From positions 40,842 to 104,841 of the forward strand of contig NZ_QYLP01000045.1 of assembly GCF_003614925.1 (NCBI RefSeq): a stretch of 64,000 bases of DNA. The letters are read 5' to 3'. The notes beneath the pieces are model-generated. The model did not search any database. It was not told where the DNA came from and saw only the letters and a list, made by a program, of their open reading frames with translations. Below, one piece after another: positions 53,668-63,977 of this stretch. The position numbers were made by a program, and so were the translations under genes. The stretch's first letter is position 1, and every line of letters starts with the position of its first letter. Source of the stretch: Arthrobacter celericrescens. GTDB taxonomy: Bacteria; Actinomycetota; Actinomycetes; Actinomycetales; Micrococcaceae.

Positions 53668-53697
53668 CGCTCTCCTCCATTAAGAGTCCACTGAATG

Positions 53698-53739
53698 CCG
53701 AAACTCCCCGCTCCGCGGGTGCGGGGCGGGGAGTTTCGG
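53698..53739 (-). terminator. aspS terminator
   Basis: A perfect 14-bp stem (53698-53711 with 53726-53739), including CCGAAACTCC/GGAGTTTCGG, lies 9 bases past the aspS stop. Confidence 0.75.
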
Positions 53740-53747
53740 GATGTTCG

Positions 53748-55529
53748 CTATTCCGGCTTGGCTGCGGGCTTGGCTTCCGGCTTGAAGTCCACGCCGGCTT
53801 CCTTGCGCTGCTGTGCCGTGATGGGCGCAGGCGCGGCGGTCAGCGGGTCGAAGCCGCCGCCGGACTTCGGGAAGGCGATGACGTCGCGGATCGAGTCGAC
53901 GCCGGCCAGCAGCGAGACGACGCGGTCCCAGCCGAGGGCGATGCCGCCGTGCGGGGGTGCACCGTACTTGAAGCCTTCGAGCAGGAAGCCGAACTTCTCC
54001 TGCGCTTCTTCATGGCTGATGCCCATGACCTTGAAGACGCGTTCCTGGATGTCGCTCTGGTGGATACGGATGGATCCGCCGCCGATCTCGTTGCCGTTGC
54101 ACACGATGTCGTAGGCGTAGGCCAGCGCGGCGTCCGGGTTCTCGTCGAAGTTGTCCAGGAATTCCGGCTTCGGCGAGGTGAAGGCGTGGTGCACGGCCGT
54201 CCAGGCGGAGTAGCCCAGGGCCACGTCACCGGACGCGGTGGCCTGGGCAGCGGGTTCGAACATCGGGGCGTCGACGATCCACACGAAGGCCCAGTCCTTC
54301 GGGTCGATCAGGCCGGTGCGGTGGCCGATCTCCACGCGGGCTGCACCAAGCAGCGCACGCGACGGGGACGCTTCACCGGCGGCGAAGAAGATACAGTCGC
54401 CCGGCTTCGCGCCGACGGCATCCGCAAGACCGGCACGCTCGGTGTCGGTCAGGTTCTTCGCCACGGGGCCGGCGAGCTCGCCGTCTTCCTTGCACAGCAC
54501 GTAGGCCAGGCCCTTCGCGCCGCGCTGCTTGGCCCATTCCTGCCAGGCGTCCAGGGTGCGGCGGGGCTGCGAGGCGCCGCCGGGCATGACGACGGCACCG
54601 ACGTAAGGCGCCTTGAAGACACCGAAGTTGGTGTCCTTGAAGAATTCGGTCAGTTCCGTCAGCTCGAGGCCGAAGCGCAGGTCCGGCTTGTCGGAACCGT
54701 ACTTGGCCATCGCGTCCCAGTAGGTCATGCGGCGGATCGGGGTCGGGACCTCAACATCGATCAGCTGCCAGAGCACCTTGATCAGGGCTTCGCCGAGCTC
54801 GATGATGTCGTCCTGCTCAACAAAGCTCGCCTCGATGTCCAGCTGCGTGAACTCCGGCTGGCGGTCCGCACGGAAGTCCTCGTCGCGGTAGCAGCGGGCG
54901 ATCTGGTAGTACTTCTCGAAGCCGCCCACCTGCAGTAGCTGCTTGAAAAGCTGCGGGGACTGCGGCAGCGCGTACCAGGAACCCGGCGCCAGACGGGCGG
55001 GGACCACGAAGTCGCGGGCGCCTTCCGGCGTCGAACGCGTCAGGGTGGGGGTTTCGATCTCCACGTAGCCCTGTTGGTGCAGCAGTTCGCGGGCAACACG
55101 GTTCGCTTCAGAGCGCAGGCGCAGGTTGCGGGCCGGGCCGGGCCGGCGGAGGTCCAGGTAGCGGTGCTTGAGGCGCGCTTCCTCGCCCACTTCGACGTGC
55201 TCGTCGATCTGGAAGGGAAGCGGGTCCGAGGTGTTGAGGATCACGACCTTTTCGGCGATAACCTCGATCTCACCGGTGGCCAGGGCCGGGTTCTCGTTGC
55301 CTTCCGGGCGCTTCTCGACCGTGCCGATGACCTGCAGCACGTATTCGTTGCGGAGCCCGTGGAAGACCTCTTCTTCGCGGACGACCACCTGGGCGACACC
55401 GGAAGCGTCACGCAGGTCGACGAAGGCCACACCACCGTGGTCACGGCGGCGGCCCACCCAGCCTGCCAGGGTAACGGTCTGTCCAATGTGCTCGGAACGC
55501 AGCGATCCGAGGTCATGTGTGCGCAGCAC
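53748..55529 (-). CDS. aspS: Aspartyl-tRNA synthetase
   Basis: AspRS charges tRNA-Asp and is a class IIb synthetase. The 593-aa protein has the N-terminal OB fold ([20 protein letters not shown]), motif 2 in [20 protein letters not shown], the bacterial insertion domain (GAD-like, near 300-415) and motif 3 in [16 protein letters not shown]. The start is GTG 55529 with AAAGGA 5 nt upstream. The C-terminus is a short Lys/Pro-rich tail ([12 protein letters not shown]). Whether it also charges tRNA-Asn cannot be judged here. Confidence 0.97.
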   Translation of the reverse strand: MLRTHDLGSLRSEHIGQTVTLAGWVGRRRDHGGVAFVDLRDASGVAQVVVREEEVFHGLRNEYVLQVIGTVEKRPEGNENPALATGEIEVIAEKVVILNTSDPLPFQIDEHVEVGEEARLKHRYLDLRRPGPARNLRLRSEANRVARELLHQQGYVEIETPTLTRSTPEGARDFVVPARLAPGSWYALPQSPQLFKQLLQVGGFEKYYQIARCYRDEDFRADRQPEFTQLDIEASFVEQDDIIELGEALIKVLWQLIDVEVPTPIRRMTYWDAMAKYGSDKPDLRFGLELTELTEFFKDTNFGVFKAPYVGAVVMPGGASQPRRTLDAWQEWAKQRGAKGLAYVLCKEDGELAGPVAKNLTDTERAGLADAVGAKPGDCIFFAAGEASPSRALLGAARVEIGHRTGLIDPKDWAFVWIVDAPMFEPAAQATASGDVALGYSAWTAVHHAFTSPKPEFLDNFDENPDAALAYAYDIVCNGNEIGGGSIRIHQSDIQERVFKVMGISHEEAQEKFGFLLEGFKYGAPPHGGIALGWDRVVSLLAGVDSIRDVIAFPKSGGGFDPLTAAPAPITAQQRKEAGVDFKPEAKPAAKPE

Positions 55530-55620
55530 AGCATTCCTTTCAGCATGATTTTCGGCCGATCGTGGCGAAACGATCCCGTCTGAGTTTACCCGCCCGGATG
55601 CTGGGCAGCCGCCACCGGGC

Positions 55621-56901
55621 TCAGGACCGGGCGGCCACAAGCCGCAGCCGCACCAGACGGTACAGGATTCCGGCGGCGAACACCGCCACCCCCGCGAGCA
55701 ACGACGACGGCGGAAGCGTCGCCACGAGCAGCACGCACGCCAGCGCCCCCAGGACCTGGAGGGTCTTCGGGTACCGCCGCTGCCCGCCTTTTTGCGTGAA
55801 GGCGGCGAGGTTCGCCACCAGGTAGTAAAGGAGCACGCCGAAGGAGGAGAAGCCGATCGCGCCGCGCAGGTCCGCCACCGCGATCACCACGCAGACAACG
55901 ACGGCGAGGACCACTTCGGCCCGGTGCGGAACTTTGAAGCGGGGATGCACTGCGGCGAGCCAGACGGGCAATTCGGCGTCGCGGGCCATGGCCAGCGTGG
56001 TCCGGCCGATGCCGGCGATCAGGGCCAGCAGGGCGCCGAGCGCCGCGAGGCCGGCAGCGACCGACACGAGGGGAAGAAGCCAGGTCCATGGCCCGGAAGC
56101 GACGGCGGCAGACAGCGGTGTGGCACTGCCGGCCACTCCCGCGGGGCCGAGGACCGCGAGGAGGCCGGCAGCGACGGCGGCATAGACCAGGACGGCGATG
56201 CCGAGCGAGGCGGTGATCGCCCGGGGGATGGTGCGCTCGGGCCGGATGACTTCCTCGCCCATGGTCGCGATCCGGGCGTACCCGGCGAAGGCGAAGAACA
56301 GCAGACCCGCCGACTGCAGGATCCCGTACCAGCCTCCGGCGAGCAGGCCGCCGTCGAACATCCCGCCGAACCCCGGCCCTGCGGGAGATGCCGCACCGGC
56401 AAAGCACGCAGCCACGAGCAGCAGCAGCACCAGGAGCACAGCGGTAACGATGATCCGCGCCAGCCGGGCCGTGCGGGTCACGCCGCGGTAGTTGACCGCA
56501 GCCAGGCCCAGCACCGCGGCGATGGCGAGCGGCCGCTCCCAGCCCGCAGGCGCCAGGTAGGCGGCGAAGGTGAGGGCCATCGCCGCGCTGCTCGCTGTCT
56601 TGCCGATCACGAAGCCCCAGCCGGCCAGGAAGCCCGTCCACTCCCCCAATTGCTTCCGGCCGTAGAGGTACGTGCCGCCGGAGGACGGGTACGCGGCGGC
56701 GAGCTGGGCCGAGGAGGTGGCGTTGCAGTAGGCGACGAACGCGGCGATCACCAGGCCGACGAGCAGCCCGGCACCCGCGGCCTGGGCCGCAGGGGTGAAG
56801 GCTGCGAACACGCCGGCGCCGATCATCGAGCCGAGGCCGATGGTCACCGCGTCGGCGGTGCCGAGGCGCCGGGCGAGAGTTCCGCCCGCGTTGTCTGCCA
56901 T
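55621..56901 (-). CDS. APC-family amino acid permease
   Basis: The 426-aa integral membrane protein has about 12 helices. The N-terminal [20 protein letters not shown] is the substrate-binding helix 1 of APC transporters, and [20 protein letters not shown] is their helix 6-7 signature. It probably imports an amino acid or a polyamine; specificity is not readable. It follows hisS by 13 bases and may be co-transcribed with it. It is shorter than the usual 460-500 aa but appears complete. Confidence 0.92.
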   Translation of the reverse strand: MADNAGGTLARRLGTADAVTIGLGSMIGAGVFAAFTPAAQAAGAGLLVGLVIAAFVAYCNATSSAQLAAAYPSSGGTYLYGRKQLGEWTGFLAGWGFVIGKTASSAAMALTFAAYLAPAGWERPLAIAAVLGLAAVNYRGVTRTARLARIIVTAVLLVLLLLVAACFAGAASPAGPGFGGMFDGGLLAGGWYGILQSAGLLFFAFAGYARIATMGEEVIRPERTIPRAITASLGIAVLVYAAVAAGLLAVLGPAGVAGSATPLSAAVASGPWTWLLPLVSVAAGLAALGALLALIAGIGRTTLAMARDAELPVWLAAVHPRFKVPHRAEVVLAVVVCVVIAVADLRGAIGFSSFGVLLYYLVANLAAFTQKGGQRRYPKTLQVLGALACVLLVATLPPSSLLAGVAVFAAGILYRLVRLRLVAARS

Positions 56902-56914
56902 CGCCGCGCTGCCG

Positions 56915-58258
56915 TCAGGCAGTGGTGATGCGGACGTTGAGATCCTCGGCCGGGGGCGACCAACTGGCCGGGTCCGCGTCGGTCTGCTCGCCGCTGCGGA
57001 TGTCCTTGACCTGGTGCTTGCCGTCGTCGTCGGTGAACCAGACGAAGGGGATGCCGCGGCGATCGGCGAACTTGATCTGCTTGCCGAACTTTTCGGCCTT
57101 GGCGGCGACCTCGGTTGCGATTCCCCGGGCGCGCAGCTGTGCGGCCACGTCCTGGGCGCCTGCCCAACTGTCGTCGTTGTTCAGGGCGACGAGGACCGCG
57201 GTGGGGACGGAGCGGGAGGCCGTGGCGAACTCCTGGCTGAGGATGCGGGACACCAGGCGGGTGACACCGATGGACAGGCCGACGCCCGGGAAGGTGCGGT
57301 TGCCCTTGCGGGCCAGGGCGTCGTACCGGCCGCCGGAGCAGATGGAGCCCAGCTGTTCGTGGCCGACCAGCACGGTTTCGACGACGGTGCCGGTGTAGTA
57401 GTCCAGGCCGCGGGCGATGCTGAGGTCCGCGAGCACCTTGCCCGGGGCGCGCTGCACGGCGGCTTCGATGACCTGTTCGAGTTCGCTGAGGCCTTCCTCG
57501 AGCAGTTCGTGGCTGACGCCGAGCGCACGGACCTGCTCCACGAATGAGGTGTCCTCGGTGCGGATCTTCGCCAGGCTGAGGGCGAGCCGGGCCTGGTCGT
57601 CGCTGGCGCCGAGTTCGCTCTTGAGGAGTTCGGCGACCCTCTCTTCGCCGATCTTCTCTAGCTTGTCGATGCTGCGCAGCACCCCGGCTGTGTCGTCAAG
57701 GCCGATGCCGCGGTAGAAGCCTTCGGCCAGCTTGCGGTTGTTGACGCGCAGGCGGAAGTCGGGAATCGGCAGGGCGCTCAGGGCCTCGGCGATCACCAGG
57801 GCGATCTCGACGTCGTAGCGGAAGGGCAGTTCGCCGTCGCCGACCACGTCGATGTCAGCCTGGGTGAACTCGCGGGCGCGGCCTTCCTGCGGGCGTTCGC
57901 CGCGCCAGACCTTCTGGATCTGGTAGCGGCGGAACGGGAAGCTCAGGTATCCGGCGTTCTCGACGACGTAACGGGCGAACGGGACCGTCAGGTCGAAGTG
58001 CAGGGCAAGGGAGTGGTGGTCACCCTTCGCGGCCCGGGATTCCTCTTCGTCTTCCTGGAGCCGGCTGAGGCCGTAGACCTCTTTGTCGATCTCGCCCTTG
58101 CGCAGCAACTGGCCGACCGTTTCGACCGCGCGGGTCTCAATGGAGGAAAAGCCGTGGAGTTCGAAGACGCGGCGCAGCGTGTCGAGCACATGCAGCTCCA
58201 CCAACCGCTCCTGGGGAAGCCACTCGGGGAATCCGGACAGGGAGGCGGTACGTGCCAT
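56915..58258 (-). CDS. hisS: Histidyl-tRNA synthetase
   Basis: HisRS charges tRNA-His. The 447-aa protein has the class II motif 2 in YQIQKVWRGERPQEGRAREF, the histidine-specific LDYYTGTVVETVL (HisA motif) and a C-terminal anticodon-binding domain ending DPASWSPPAEDLNVRITTA. The length is slightly above the 420-aa average of short bacterial forms. The ATG has GAGGAG at 10 nt. It is divergent from the cyclophilin gene, and a mirrored -10 pair lies between them. Confidence 0.96.
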   Translation of the reverse strand: MARTASLSGFPEWLPQERLVELHVLDTLRRVFELHGFSSIETRAVETVGQLLRKGEIDKEVYGLSRLQEDEEESRAAKGDHHSLALHFDLTVPFARYVVENAGYLSFPFRRYQIQKVWRGERPQEGRAREFTQADIDVVGDGELPFRYDVEIALVIAEALSALPIPDFRLRVNNRKLAEGFYRGIGLDDTAGVLRSIDKLEKIGEERVAELLKSELGASDDQARLALSLAKIRTEDTSFVEQVRALGVSHELLEEGLSELEQVIEAAVQRAPGKVLADLSIARGLDYYTGTVVETVLVGHEQLGSICSGGRYDALARKGNRTFPGVGLSIGVTRLVSRILSQEFATASRSVPTAVLVALNNDDSWAGAQDVAAQLRARGIATEVAAKAEKFGKQIKFADRRGIPFVWFTDDDGKHQVKDIRSGEQTDADPASWSPPAEDLNVRITTA

Positions 58259-58353
58259 GGTGGAATTTTCTCCTCAAACGTTGCGCGCAGCGGGACGGAC
58301 CTGGAACCGGCGCCGAATCGGCAGCCGTGTCCTGCCTGCGTCCAGTCAGTCAT

Positions 58354-58384
58354 GCATAAACTATGTGCGGCAGCCAGTTTATGC
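58354..58384. promoter_or_regulatory. Symmetric divergent promoter or operator between hisS and the cyclophilin gene
   Basis: GCATAAACT (58354-58362) is mirrored by AGTTTATGC (58376-58384), 13 nt apart. Each arm carries a -10-like TAAACT reading towards the gene on the far side, so one palindrome could drive both hisS and the cyclophilin gene from start points inside the spacer. It could also be the binding site of a dimeric regulator. Confidence 0.45.
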
Positions 58385-58463
58385 TTCCCGGCACCCGCAC
58401 ATCCAATGCAGGGCACGGGCGGGCCGCCGTGAATCGTAGCTGACCAGACAAGCAGGAGGACTC

Positions 58464-59261
58464 TTGGCAACAAGGCCGCGGGAGACCCGTGAAGCCAAAC
58501 GGCGCATCCGGCAGATGGAGGCCAAGCGCGAGCTCCGGCAGGAGCAAGGCAAACGCCGCCGCTTTGACAATATTGTCGCGGCCGCGGGCGGTGCCGCCCT
58601 CCTGGCTGCCGCCGTCGTCCTGCAACTCACGGTCTTCAACTCGAACCCGACGGAGGCCGAATACGCCGCCGCGCAGGCGGGCCTGAACACCCCGTCGGCC
58701 AGCCCGTCGCCGTCGAACGGACCGGACATTCCCAAACCCGACACCGCGGCCGGCAAGACCTTCACGGGCGAGCTGAAGCTCAACGGCGCCGCGGTCGGCG
58801 TTTCGCTGGACGGCACGAAGGCCCCGCAGGCCGCTGCCGTCTTCAAGTCCCTGGCCGACTCCGGCTATTACAAGGGACTGTTCTGCCCCCGCGTCACTAC
58901 TGGCGATACGTTCGCCCTGCTGCAGTGCGGCGGCAAGCAGCCGACGGATACCAGTGACGACAGCAACTACCGCTGGGGTCCCTTGGAGAACACCCCGGCG
59001 GACAACAAGTACCCGGCCGGCACCATCGCGGTGGCCCGCAGCGGGGACAACGCCTACGGAAACGGGCACCAGTTCTTCATCGTCTACAAAGACACCGTCA
59101 TCCCGGCGGACAGCGCCGGCGGCTACACGATCGTCGGGAAGGTGACCAGCGGCCTGGACGCCGTAGCGAAGATCGCCAAGGCAGGGACCAAAGACGGCGG
59201 ATCCGGCACAGACGGCGCCCCTGTGGCAACAGTCACGATAGACTCGTTTTCCCTGAAGTAA
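58464..59261 (+). CDS. Membrane-anchored cyclophilin-type peptidyl-prolyl isomerase
   Basis: The 265-aa protein has a basic cytoplasmic segment of about 35 residues rich in Arg and Lys, one membrane helix near 38-58 (VAAAGGAALLAAAVVLQLTV), a Ser/Pro linker and an extracytoplasmic cyclophilin domain from about 95. The catalytic Arg is likely the one in LFCPRVTTG, and LLQCGGKQP and GNGHQFFIVYKD correspond to the usual substrate pocket. The start is TTG with AGGAGG 4 nt upstream. It should assist folding of secreted proteins. The final VATVTIDSFSLK completes the domain. Confidence 0.9.
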   Translation: MATRPRETREAKRRIRQMEAKRELRQEQGKRRRFDNIVAAAGGAALLAAAVVLQLTVFNSNPTEAEYAAAQAGLNTPSASPSPSNGPDIPKPDTAAGKTFTGELKLNGAAVGVSLDGTKAPQAAAVFKSLADSGYYKGLFCPRVTTGDTFALLQCGGKQPTDTSDDSNYRWGPLENTPADNKYPAGTIAVARSGDNAYGNGHQFFIVYKDTVIPADSAGGYTIVGKVTSGLDAVAKIAKAGTKDGGSGTDGAPVATVTIDSFSLK

Positions 59262-59325
59262 ACAGCCGGGCCACCCCGCGCGGCGCCTTACCTTAGTAAT
59301 CCCTCCAAGCGAAAGACTTTTAGCG

Positions 59326-60777
59326 GTGACACACAGTCAGCAATCCGACGAAACTGCAGTAACGGCCAACGAAGCGGAGCAGCTCCCTGCCACGGAGACG
59401 CCCACCCCTGTTGCATCGGAGGCGCCGCGCCCGGCCGCCCCCTCGCCGGCGGCGTTCGCTGCCCGCCCGAAGGCCGCACCGAGCGTCATTCCCGCGGCGC
59501 CCGCTCCCGCACCGTCCGCCGTTTCGCTGGCGGAGGCATCCAAGTGGGGCCGCGCAGAGGATGACGGCCACGTCTTCCTGACCATCGACGGCGGCGAGCA
59601 GCCGGTGGGCCAGTACCCCGGCGTGAGCCGTGAGGAGGCCCTGGGCTACTTCGCGCGCAAGTTCGAGGACATCCTGGCCCAGGTGGTGCTGCTGGAACAC
59701 CGCGTCGAGTCCAAGGCCCCGGCCACGGATATGCAGAAGACCGTGAACCACCTGCGCGAGCAGCTGGCCGAGCGCAACATGGTGGGCGACATCCGCTCCG
59801 CCGAGGCACGGCTCGACACTCTCACCGCGCAGATCGCCGAGCTCGAGCAGTCCGAGAAGGCCGCGCACGAAGCCTCGCGCGCCGCTGAGCTGGCCGCCCG
59901 TGAAGCCATCGTCGCCGAGGCCGAAGCCATCTCCGGCCAGGACCCGGCCCAGGTGCAGTGGAAGACCTCCAGCGCCCGGATGAACGAGCTCTTCGAAAGC
60001 TGGAAGACGGCACAGAAGAACGGCATCCGCCTCGGCCGCAGCAACGAGGACGCCCTGTGGAAGCGGTTCCGCGCGGCCCGCACCGTGTTCGACCGCCACC
60101 GCCGCGCCTACTTCTCCCAGCTGGACAGCACCAACTCCGCCGCCAAGGCGGCCAAGGAGAAGCTGATCGCCGAGGCAGAAGCGCTGTCCGACTCGACCGA
60201 CTGGGGCTTCACGGCCGGCGAGTACCGCCGCCTGATGGACCAGTGGAAGGCCACCCCGCGTGCCAGCCGCAAGGACGACGACGCCCTGTGGCTCCGCTTC
60301 CGCGCCGCTCAGGACGTCTTCTTCAGCAAGCGCCAGGCTGCCAACGAGGAAATCGACCAGCAGTACGCTGCGAACCTCGTGGTCAAGGAAGAGCTGATCG
60401 CCGAGGCACAGGCCCTGCTGCCGATCTCCGACCTCGCCGCCGCCAAGAAGGCGCTCCAGTCCATCCGCGACCGTTGGGACGAGGCCGGCAAGGTTCCGCG
60501 CGCCGACATGGGCCGGATCGAAGCGGGCCTGCGCAAGGTGGAGGACGCGGTCCGCGAGGCTGAAGACGACAAGTGGCGCCGCAGCAACCCGGAAACCAAG
60601 GCACGCACCAACAGTGCCCTCGCCCAGCTCGAATCCGCCATCGCCGGGCTGAAGGACGACCTCGCCAAGGCCGAGCAGTCCGGGGACGCCCGCGGCATCA
60701 AGGAAGCCCGCGAAGCCCTCGAGGCGCGGCAGGCCTGGCTCGACCAGATCCAGCGCTCCGCCAGCGACCTCGGCTAG
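59326..60777 (+). CDS. DUF349 repeat protein
   Basis: The 483-aa soluble protein begins with a disordered Ala/Pro-rich region of about 65 residues. A globular part (HVFLTIDGGEQPVGQYPGVS) follows, then helical DUF349 repeats with the recurrent pattern DDALWLRFRAAQDVFF and EDALWKRFRAARTVFDRHR. Coiled-coil helices link them. DUF349 proteins are widespread in actinobacteria and their function is not established. The GTG start has no strong ribosome binding site. The gene is followed by a long perfect hairpin. Confidence 0.9.
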   Translation: MTHSQQSDETAVTANEAEQLPATETPTPVASEAPRPAAPSPAAFAARPKAAPSVIPAAPAPAPSAVSLAEASKWGRAEDDGHVFLTIDGGEQPVGQYPGVSREEALGYFARKFEDILAQVVLLEHRVESKAPATDMQKTVNHLREQLAERNMVGDIRSAEARLDTLTAQIAELEQSEKAAHEASRAAELAAREAIVAEAEAISGQDPAQVQWKTSSARMNELFESWKTAQKNGIRLGRSNEDALWKRFRAARTVFDRHRRAYFSQLDSTNSAAKAAKEKLIAEAEALSDSTDWGFTAGEYRRLMDQWKATPRASRKDDDALWLRFRAAQDVFFSKRQAANEEIDQQYAANLVVKEELIAEAQALLPISDLAAAKKALQSIRDRWDEAGKVPRADMGRIEAGLRKVEDAVREAEDDKWRRSNPETKARTNSALAQLESAIAGLKDDLAKAEQSGDARGIKEAREALEARQAWLDQIQRSASDLG

Positions 60778-60794
60778 GCGTTCAGAACTGCCTG

Positions 60795-60840
60795 TACAGG
60801 CCCGGTTCCGGTTATCCACATAACCGGAACCGGGCCTGTA
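60795..60840 (+). terminator. DUF349 gene terminator carrying a DnaA box at its apex
   Basis: A perfect 21-bp stem (60795-60815 with 60820-60840) has a CCAC loop. The apex spells TTATCCACA (60812-60820), a consensus DnaA box. It is the strongest hairpin in the window and lies 17 bases past the stop. Confidence 0.8.
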
Positions 60841-60872
60841 CGCGTTAAGGGGCAGAAGGCAATGATGGCTCA

Positions 60873-61475
60873 ATGAGCGCGCCAACGCCGACGGAGCCGG
60901 GGCCTCCGTTCCAGGAGCTGTACTCCCCCAACGATGTGTTCAGTCACGCCGAACTGCAGTCCATGGCGTTCGACGGCGTGCTCCAGCCGTTGTACGGCGA
61001 AAGTTTCACCGCACCGGGCGTGAGCGCGACGCCGCGGTTGCGGGCACGGGCGGCCGGCCTGGTGGTGCCGGAGAACATCCGGCAGAAGGTGGTGGCCGGG
61101 CGCATGACGGCGGCTTGGATCTTCGGCTGCGGAACCGTCCCCGAGCGCCTCTCGCTGCTGGTGGACGCCAAGCACCGGGTCTCGAGCCTGCGGTCGACCC
61201 GGGGCTGCATCCTGCACGAGGTCAGGCTCGGGCCATTGGATGTGGTGAGCATCGGCGGACTCCTGGTCACCAGCCCGCTGCGCACCGCCGTCGACGTCGC
61301 CCTCCATGTGGAGGCCGAACGTGCCGTTCCCGCGCTCCAGGCGCTCCTGGACAAGGCCGAACTGGGAATCCGCCTACGCCTGCTGGTCCTGGCCGTCGAA
61401 GCTAGCCCGCGGGTGCCGCACAAGAAGGCGGCCTTGGCCAAGCTCGCGCTGCTGTCGGCACCTGCGGCGGCGTGA
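60873..61475 (+). CDS. AbiEi-antitoxin-like protein without a partner toxin
   Basis: The 200-aa protein has an N-terminal region with YSPNDVFSHAELQSMAFDGV, a central part (AAWIFGCGTVPERLSLLV) and a C-terminal region (GGLLVTSPLRTAVDVALHVE) that resembles the C-terminal domain of AbiEi-type antitoxins in actinobacteria. The usual partner nucleotidyltransferase toxin (AbiEii) is not adjacent: relA follows on the opposite strand. Many such orphan genes occur in Arthrobacter-like genomes with unknown roles. The assignment is tentative. Confidence 0.6.
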   Translation: MSAPTPTEPGPPFQELYSPNDVFSHAELQSMAFDGVLQPLYGESFTAPGVSATPRLRARAAGLVVPENIRQKVVAGRMTAAWIFGCGTVPERLSLLVDAKHRVSSLRSTRGCILHEVRLGPLDVVSIGGLLVTSPLRTAVDVALHVEAERAVPALQALLDKAELGIRLRLLVLAVEASPRVPHKKAALAKLALLSAPAAA

Positions 61476-61489
61476 GCCTCGCGTGGCTG

Positions 61490-63883
61490 CTAGCTGCGGC
61501 GCCGGTTACCGGTGGTGCGGTAGACGTCGAAGACGCCGTCGATCCTGCGGACCGCGCTGAGGACGTGGTGCAGGTACTTAGGGTCACCCATTTCGAACGC
61601 GAAACGGGAAATCGCCACACGGTCGCTGGAGGTGTGCACGGAGGCGGCCAGGATGTTGACGTGGTTGTCCGAGAGCACCCGGGTCACATCGGACAACAGC
61701 GACTTCCGGTCGAGGGCTTCCACCTGGATTTCGACGAGGAACACGCTGGACTGGGTCGGCGCCCATTCCACGTCCACGATCCTGTCCGGCTCGTCCCGGA
61801 GCCCGGCCACGTTGGTACAGTCCGTCCGGTGCACGGAGACGCCCGAGCCGCGGGTGACGAAGCCCAGGATGGGATCGGGCGGCACCGGGGTGCAACAGCG
61901 TGCCAGCTTGACCCAGACGTCGCCCACGCCGCGGACGATGACGCCGGAATCCGAGTAGCGGGTCTTGGCCACCTGGGTGGGGACGCTGACCTCGTCCAGT
62001 TCCTCGTCCGGCGATTCCTGCCCGCCGAGGTGCTCCATGAGCTTTTCCATGACGGACTGGGCCGAGGTGTGCCCGTCCCCGACACCGGCGTACAGGCCGG
62101 AGATGTCCACGTAGTGGAAGTCCTCGGCCACGGTGGACAGCGCGTCGTGGGTCATGAGGCGCTGCAGTGGCAGGTTCTGCTTGCGCATGGCGCGGGTCAG
62201 GAGGTCCTTGCCGCGTTCGATCGCTTCCTCGCGGCGTTCCTTGCTGAACCACTGCCGGATCTTGTTGCGGGCCCGGGCGCTCTTGACGAAGTGCTGCCAG
62301 TCCTGGCTGGGGCCTGCGCCTTCGGCCTTGGAAGTGAAGATCTCCACCCAGTCGCCGTGGTTGAGTTCGCTGTTGAGCGGTACGAGTTTGCCGTTCACCC
62401 GGGCGCCGATGGTCCGATGGCCCACCTCGGTGTGAACCGCGTAGGCGAAGTCCACGGGGGTGGAGCCGGCCGGCAGGGCCATGACCTCGCCCTTGGGGGT
62501 GAACACGAAGACTTCGCGGGCGTTGATTTCGAAACGCAGGGAATCGAGGAACTCGCCCGGGTCGGAGGTCTCCTGCTGCCAGTCGACCAGGGAACGCAGC
62601 CAGCCCATGTCGCCGTCGCGGGGGCTGCCGGGTCCGACGGCGGTCCGGTTGGGCTGGTCCTTGTACTTCCAGTGCGCGGCCACGCCGTATTCGGCGCGGC
62701 GGTGCATCTCGTGCGTGCGGATCTGGATTTCCACCGGCTTGCCGCCGGGCCCGATCACCGTGGTGTGCAGCGACTGGTACATGTTGAACTTCGGCATCGC
62801 GATGTAGTCCTTGAACCGGCCGGGCAGCGGGTTCCAGCGCGCGTGCAGGGTGCCGAGTGCGGCGTAACAGTCCCGGACGGTGTCGACCAGGACGCGGACG
62901 CCCATCAGGTCGTTGATGTCGTCGAAGTCCTTATCGCGGACCACCATCTTCTGGTAGATGGAGTAGTAGTGCTTGGGCCGGCCGGTGATGGTGGCCTTGA
63001 TTTTCGCCAGGCGCAGGTCGTCGGCAATCTGGTTGCGGATGACGCTGAGGCTCTTCTCGCGTTCCGGGGTCCGGTCCCCCACCATGCGGACGATTTCCTC
63101 GTACACCTTGGGGTACAGGGCCGCGAAGGACAGGTCCTCGAGTTCCCACTTGATGGTGTTCATGCCGAGGCGGTGGGCAAGCGGCGCGAAGATTTCGAGG
63201 GTTTCGCGGGCCTTGCGCGAGGAGGATTCGGCGGAGACGAAGCGCCACGTCCGGGCGTTGTGCAGGCGGTCCGCGAGCTTGATCATCAGGACGCGGATGT
63301 CCTTGGCCATCGCGACGACCATCTTGCGGACGGTCTCGGACTGGGCGGCGTCACCGAACTGGACCTTGTCCAGCTTGGTCACGCCGTCCACCAGCATCGC
63401 AACTTCGGGTCCGAAATCCCGGGTGAGGTCGCCCAGGGTGTACGGGGTGTCCTCAACGGTGTCGTGGAGCAGGGCCGCGGCGAGGGTGGTCCCGGTCATG
63501 CCAAGTTCGGCCAGGATGGTGGCGACGGCGACGGGATGGGTGATGTAGGGATCGCCGCTCTTGCGTTTCTGGCCCTGGTGGCTGCGCTCGGCGACCGCGA
63601 AAGCCCGCTGGATGAGGTCGAAATCTTCCTTCGGGTTGTTCGCCCGGACGGTGCGCAGGAGGGGTTCGAGGATCGGCGAGTAGCTGGCGACGCCGCGGCC
63701 GGTCAGGCGCGCGAGCCGGGAGCGGGTCCGTTCGCGCCGGCCGGGGAAAGTCGGGCGGATGCCGAAGCTGTCCACAGGCACGCCGCCTGCGGTGCCTGCC
63801 GACAGCGCAGGGGCAGTTCCGGAGGCAGGGCCCAAGCCGCTGTCCCCGCCTGCCGGTGGCGCCGACGTCGTACGTTCCTCCAC
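61490..63883 (-). CDS. relA: Bifunctional (p)ppGpp synthetase/hydrolase
   Basis: Rel makes and destroys the stringent-response alarmone (p)ppGpp. The 797-aa protein has an intact hydrolase motif HDTVED at 140-145 and a synthetase domain with RDKD at 316-319, the RxKD form of bifunctional enzymes. TGS ([20 protein letters not shown]), helical, zinc-finger ([19 protein letters not shown]) and ACT domains follow. The GTG start has GAGGGG at 6 nt. The first 60 residues are disordered. It is convergent with the AbiEi-like gene, 14 bases apart. Confidence 0.97.
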   Translation of the reverse strand: MEERTTSAPPAGGDSGLGPASGTAPALSAGTAGGVPVDSFGIRPTFPGRRERTRSRLARLTGRGVASYSPILEPLLRTVRANNPKEDFDLIQRAFAVAERSHQGQKRKSGDPYITHPVAVATILAELGMTGTTLAAALLHDTVEDTPYTLGDLTRDFGPEVAMLVDGVTKLDKVQFGDAAQSETVRKMVVAMAKDIRVLMIKLADRLHNARTWRFVSAESSSRKARETLEIFAPLAHRLGMNTIKWELEDLSFAALYPKVYEEIVRMVGDRTPEREKSLSVIRNQIADDLRLAKIKATITGRPKHYYSIYQKMVVRDKDFDDINDLMGVRVLVDTVRDCYAALGTLHARWNPLPGRFKDYIAMPKFNMYQSLHTTVIGPGGKPVEIQIRTHEMHRRAEYGVAAHWKYKDQPNRTAVGPGSPRDGDMGWLRSLVDWQQETSDPGEFLDSLRFEINAREVFVFTPKGEVMALPAGSTPVDFAYAVHTEVGHRTIGARVNGKLVPLNSELNHGDWVEIFTSKAEGAGPSQDWQHFVKSARARNKIRQWFSKERREEAIERGKDLLTRAMRKQNLPLQRLMTHDALSTVAEDFHYVDISGLYAGVGDGHTSAQSVMEKLMEHLGGQESPDEELDEVSVPTQVAKTRYSDSGVIVRGVGDVWVKLARCCTPVPPDPILGFVTRGSGVSVHRTDCTNVAGLRDEPDRIVDVEWAPTQSSVFLVEIQVEALDRKSLLSDVTRVLSDNHVNILAASVHTSSDRVAISRFAFEMGDPKYLHHVLSAVRRIDGVFDVYRTTGNRRRS

Positions 63884-63907
63884 AGAAGTCCCCTCACGAA
63901 CGGATTA

Positions 63908-63913
63908 ATTATC
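63908..63913 (-). promoter_or_regulatory. -10 element of relA
   Basis: GATAAT on the minus strand lies 24 nt before the relA GTG, next to an AT-rich ATTAAT. It is a close match to the actinobacterial -10; no good -35 is visible. Confidence 0.45.
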
Positions 63914-63977
63914 CCAGTCTATTCCTGCCGGGGCATCCGTTTGGAACCGCCGGCAACATGACGGAAACGCGAAGGCC

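Noticed and set aside
50465..60820. Replication origin
   Set aside because: Only two single DnaA boxes 10 kb apart, no AT-rich unwinding region and no dnaA, dnaN or gyrB genes nearby.
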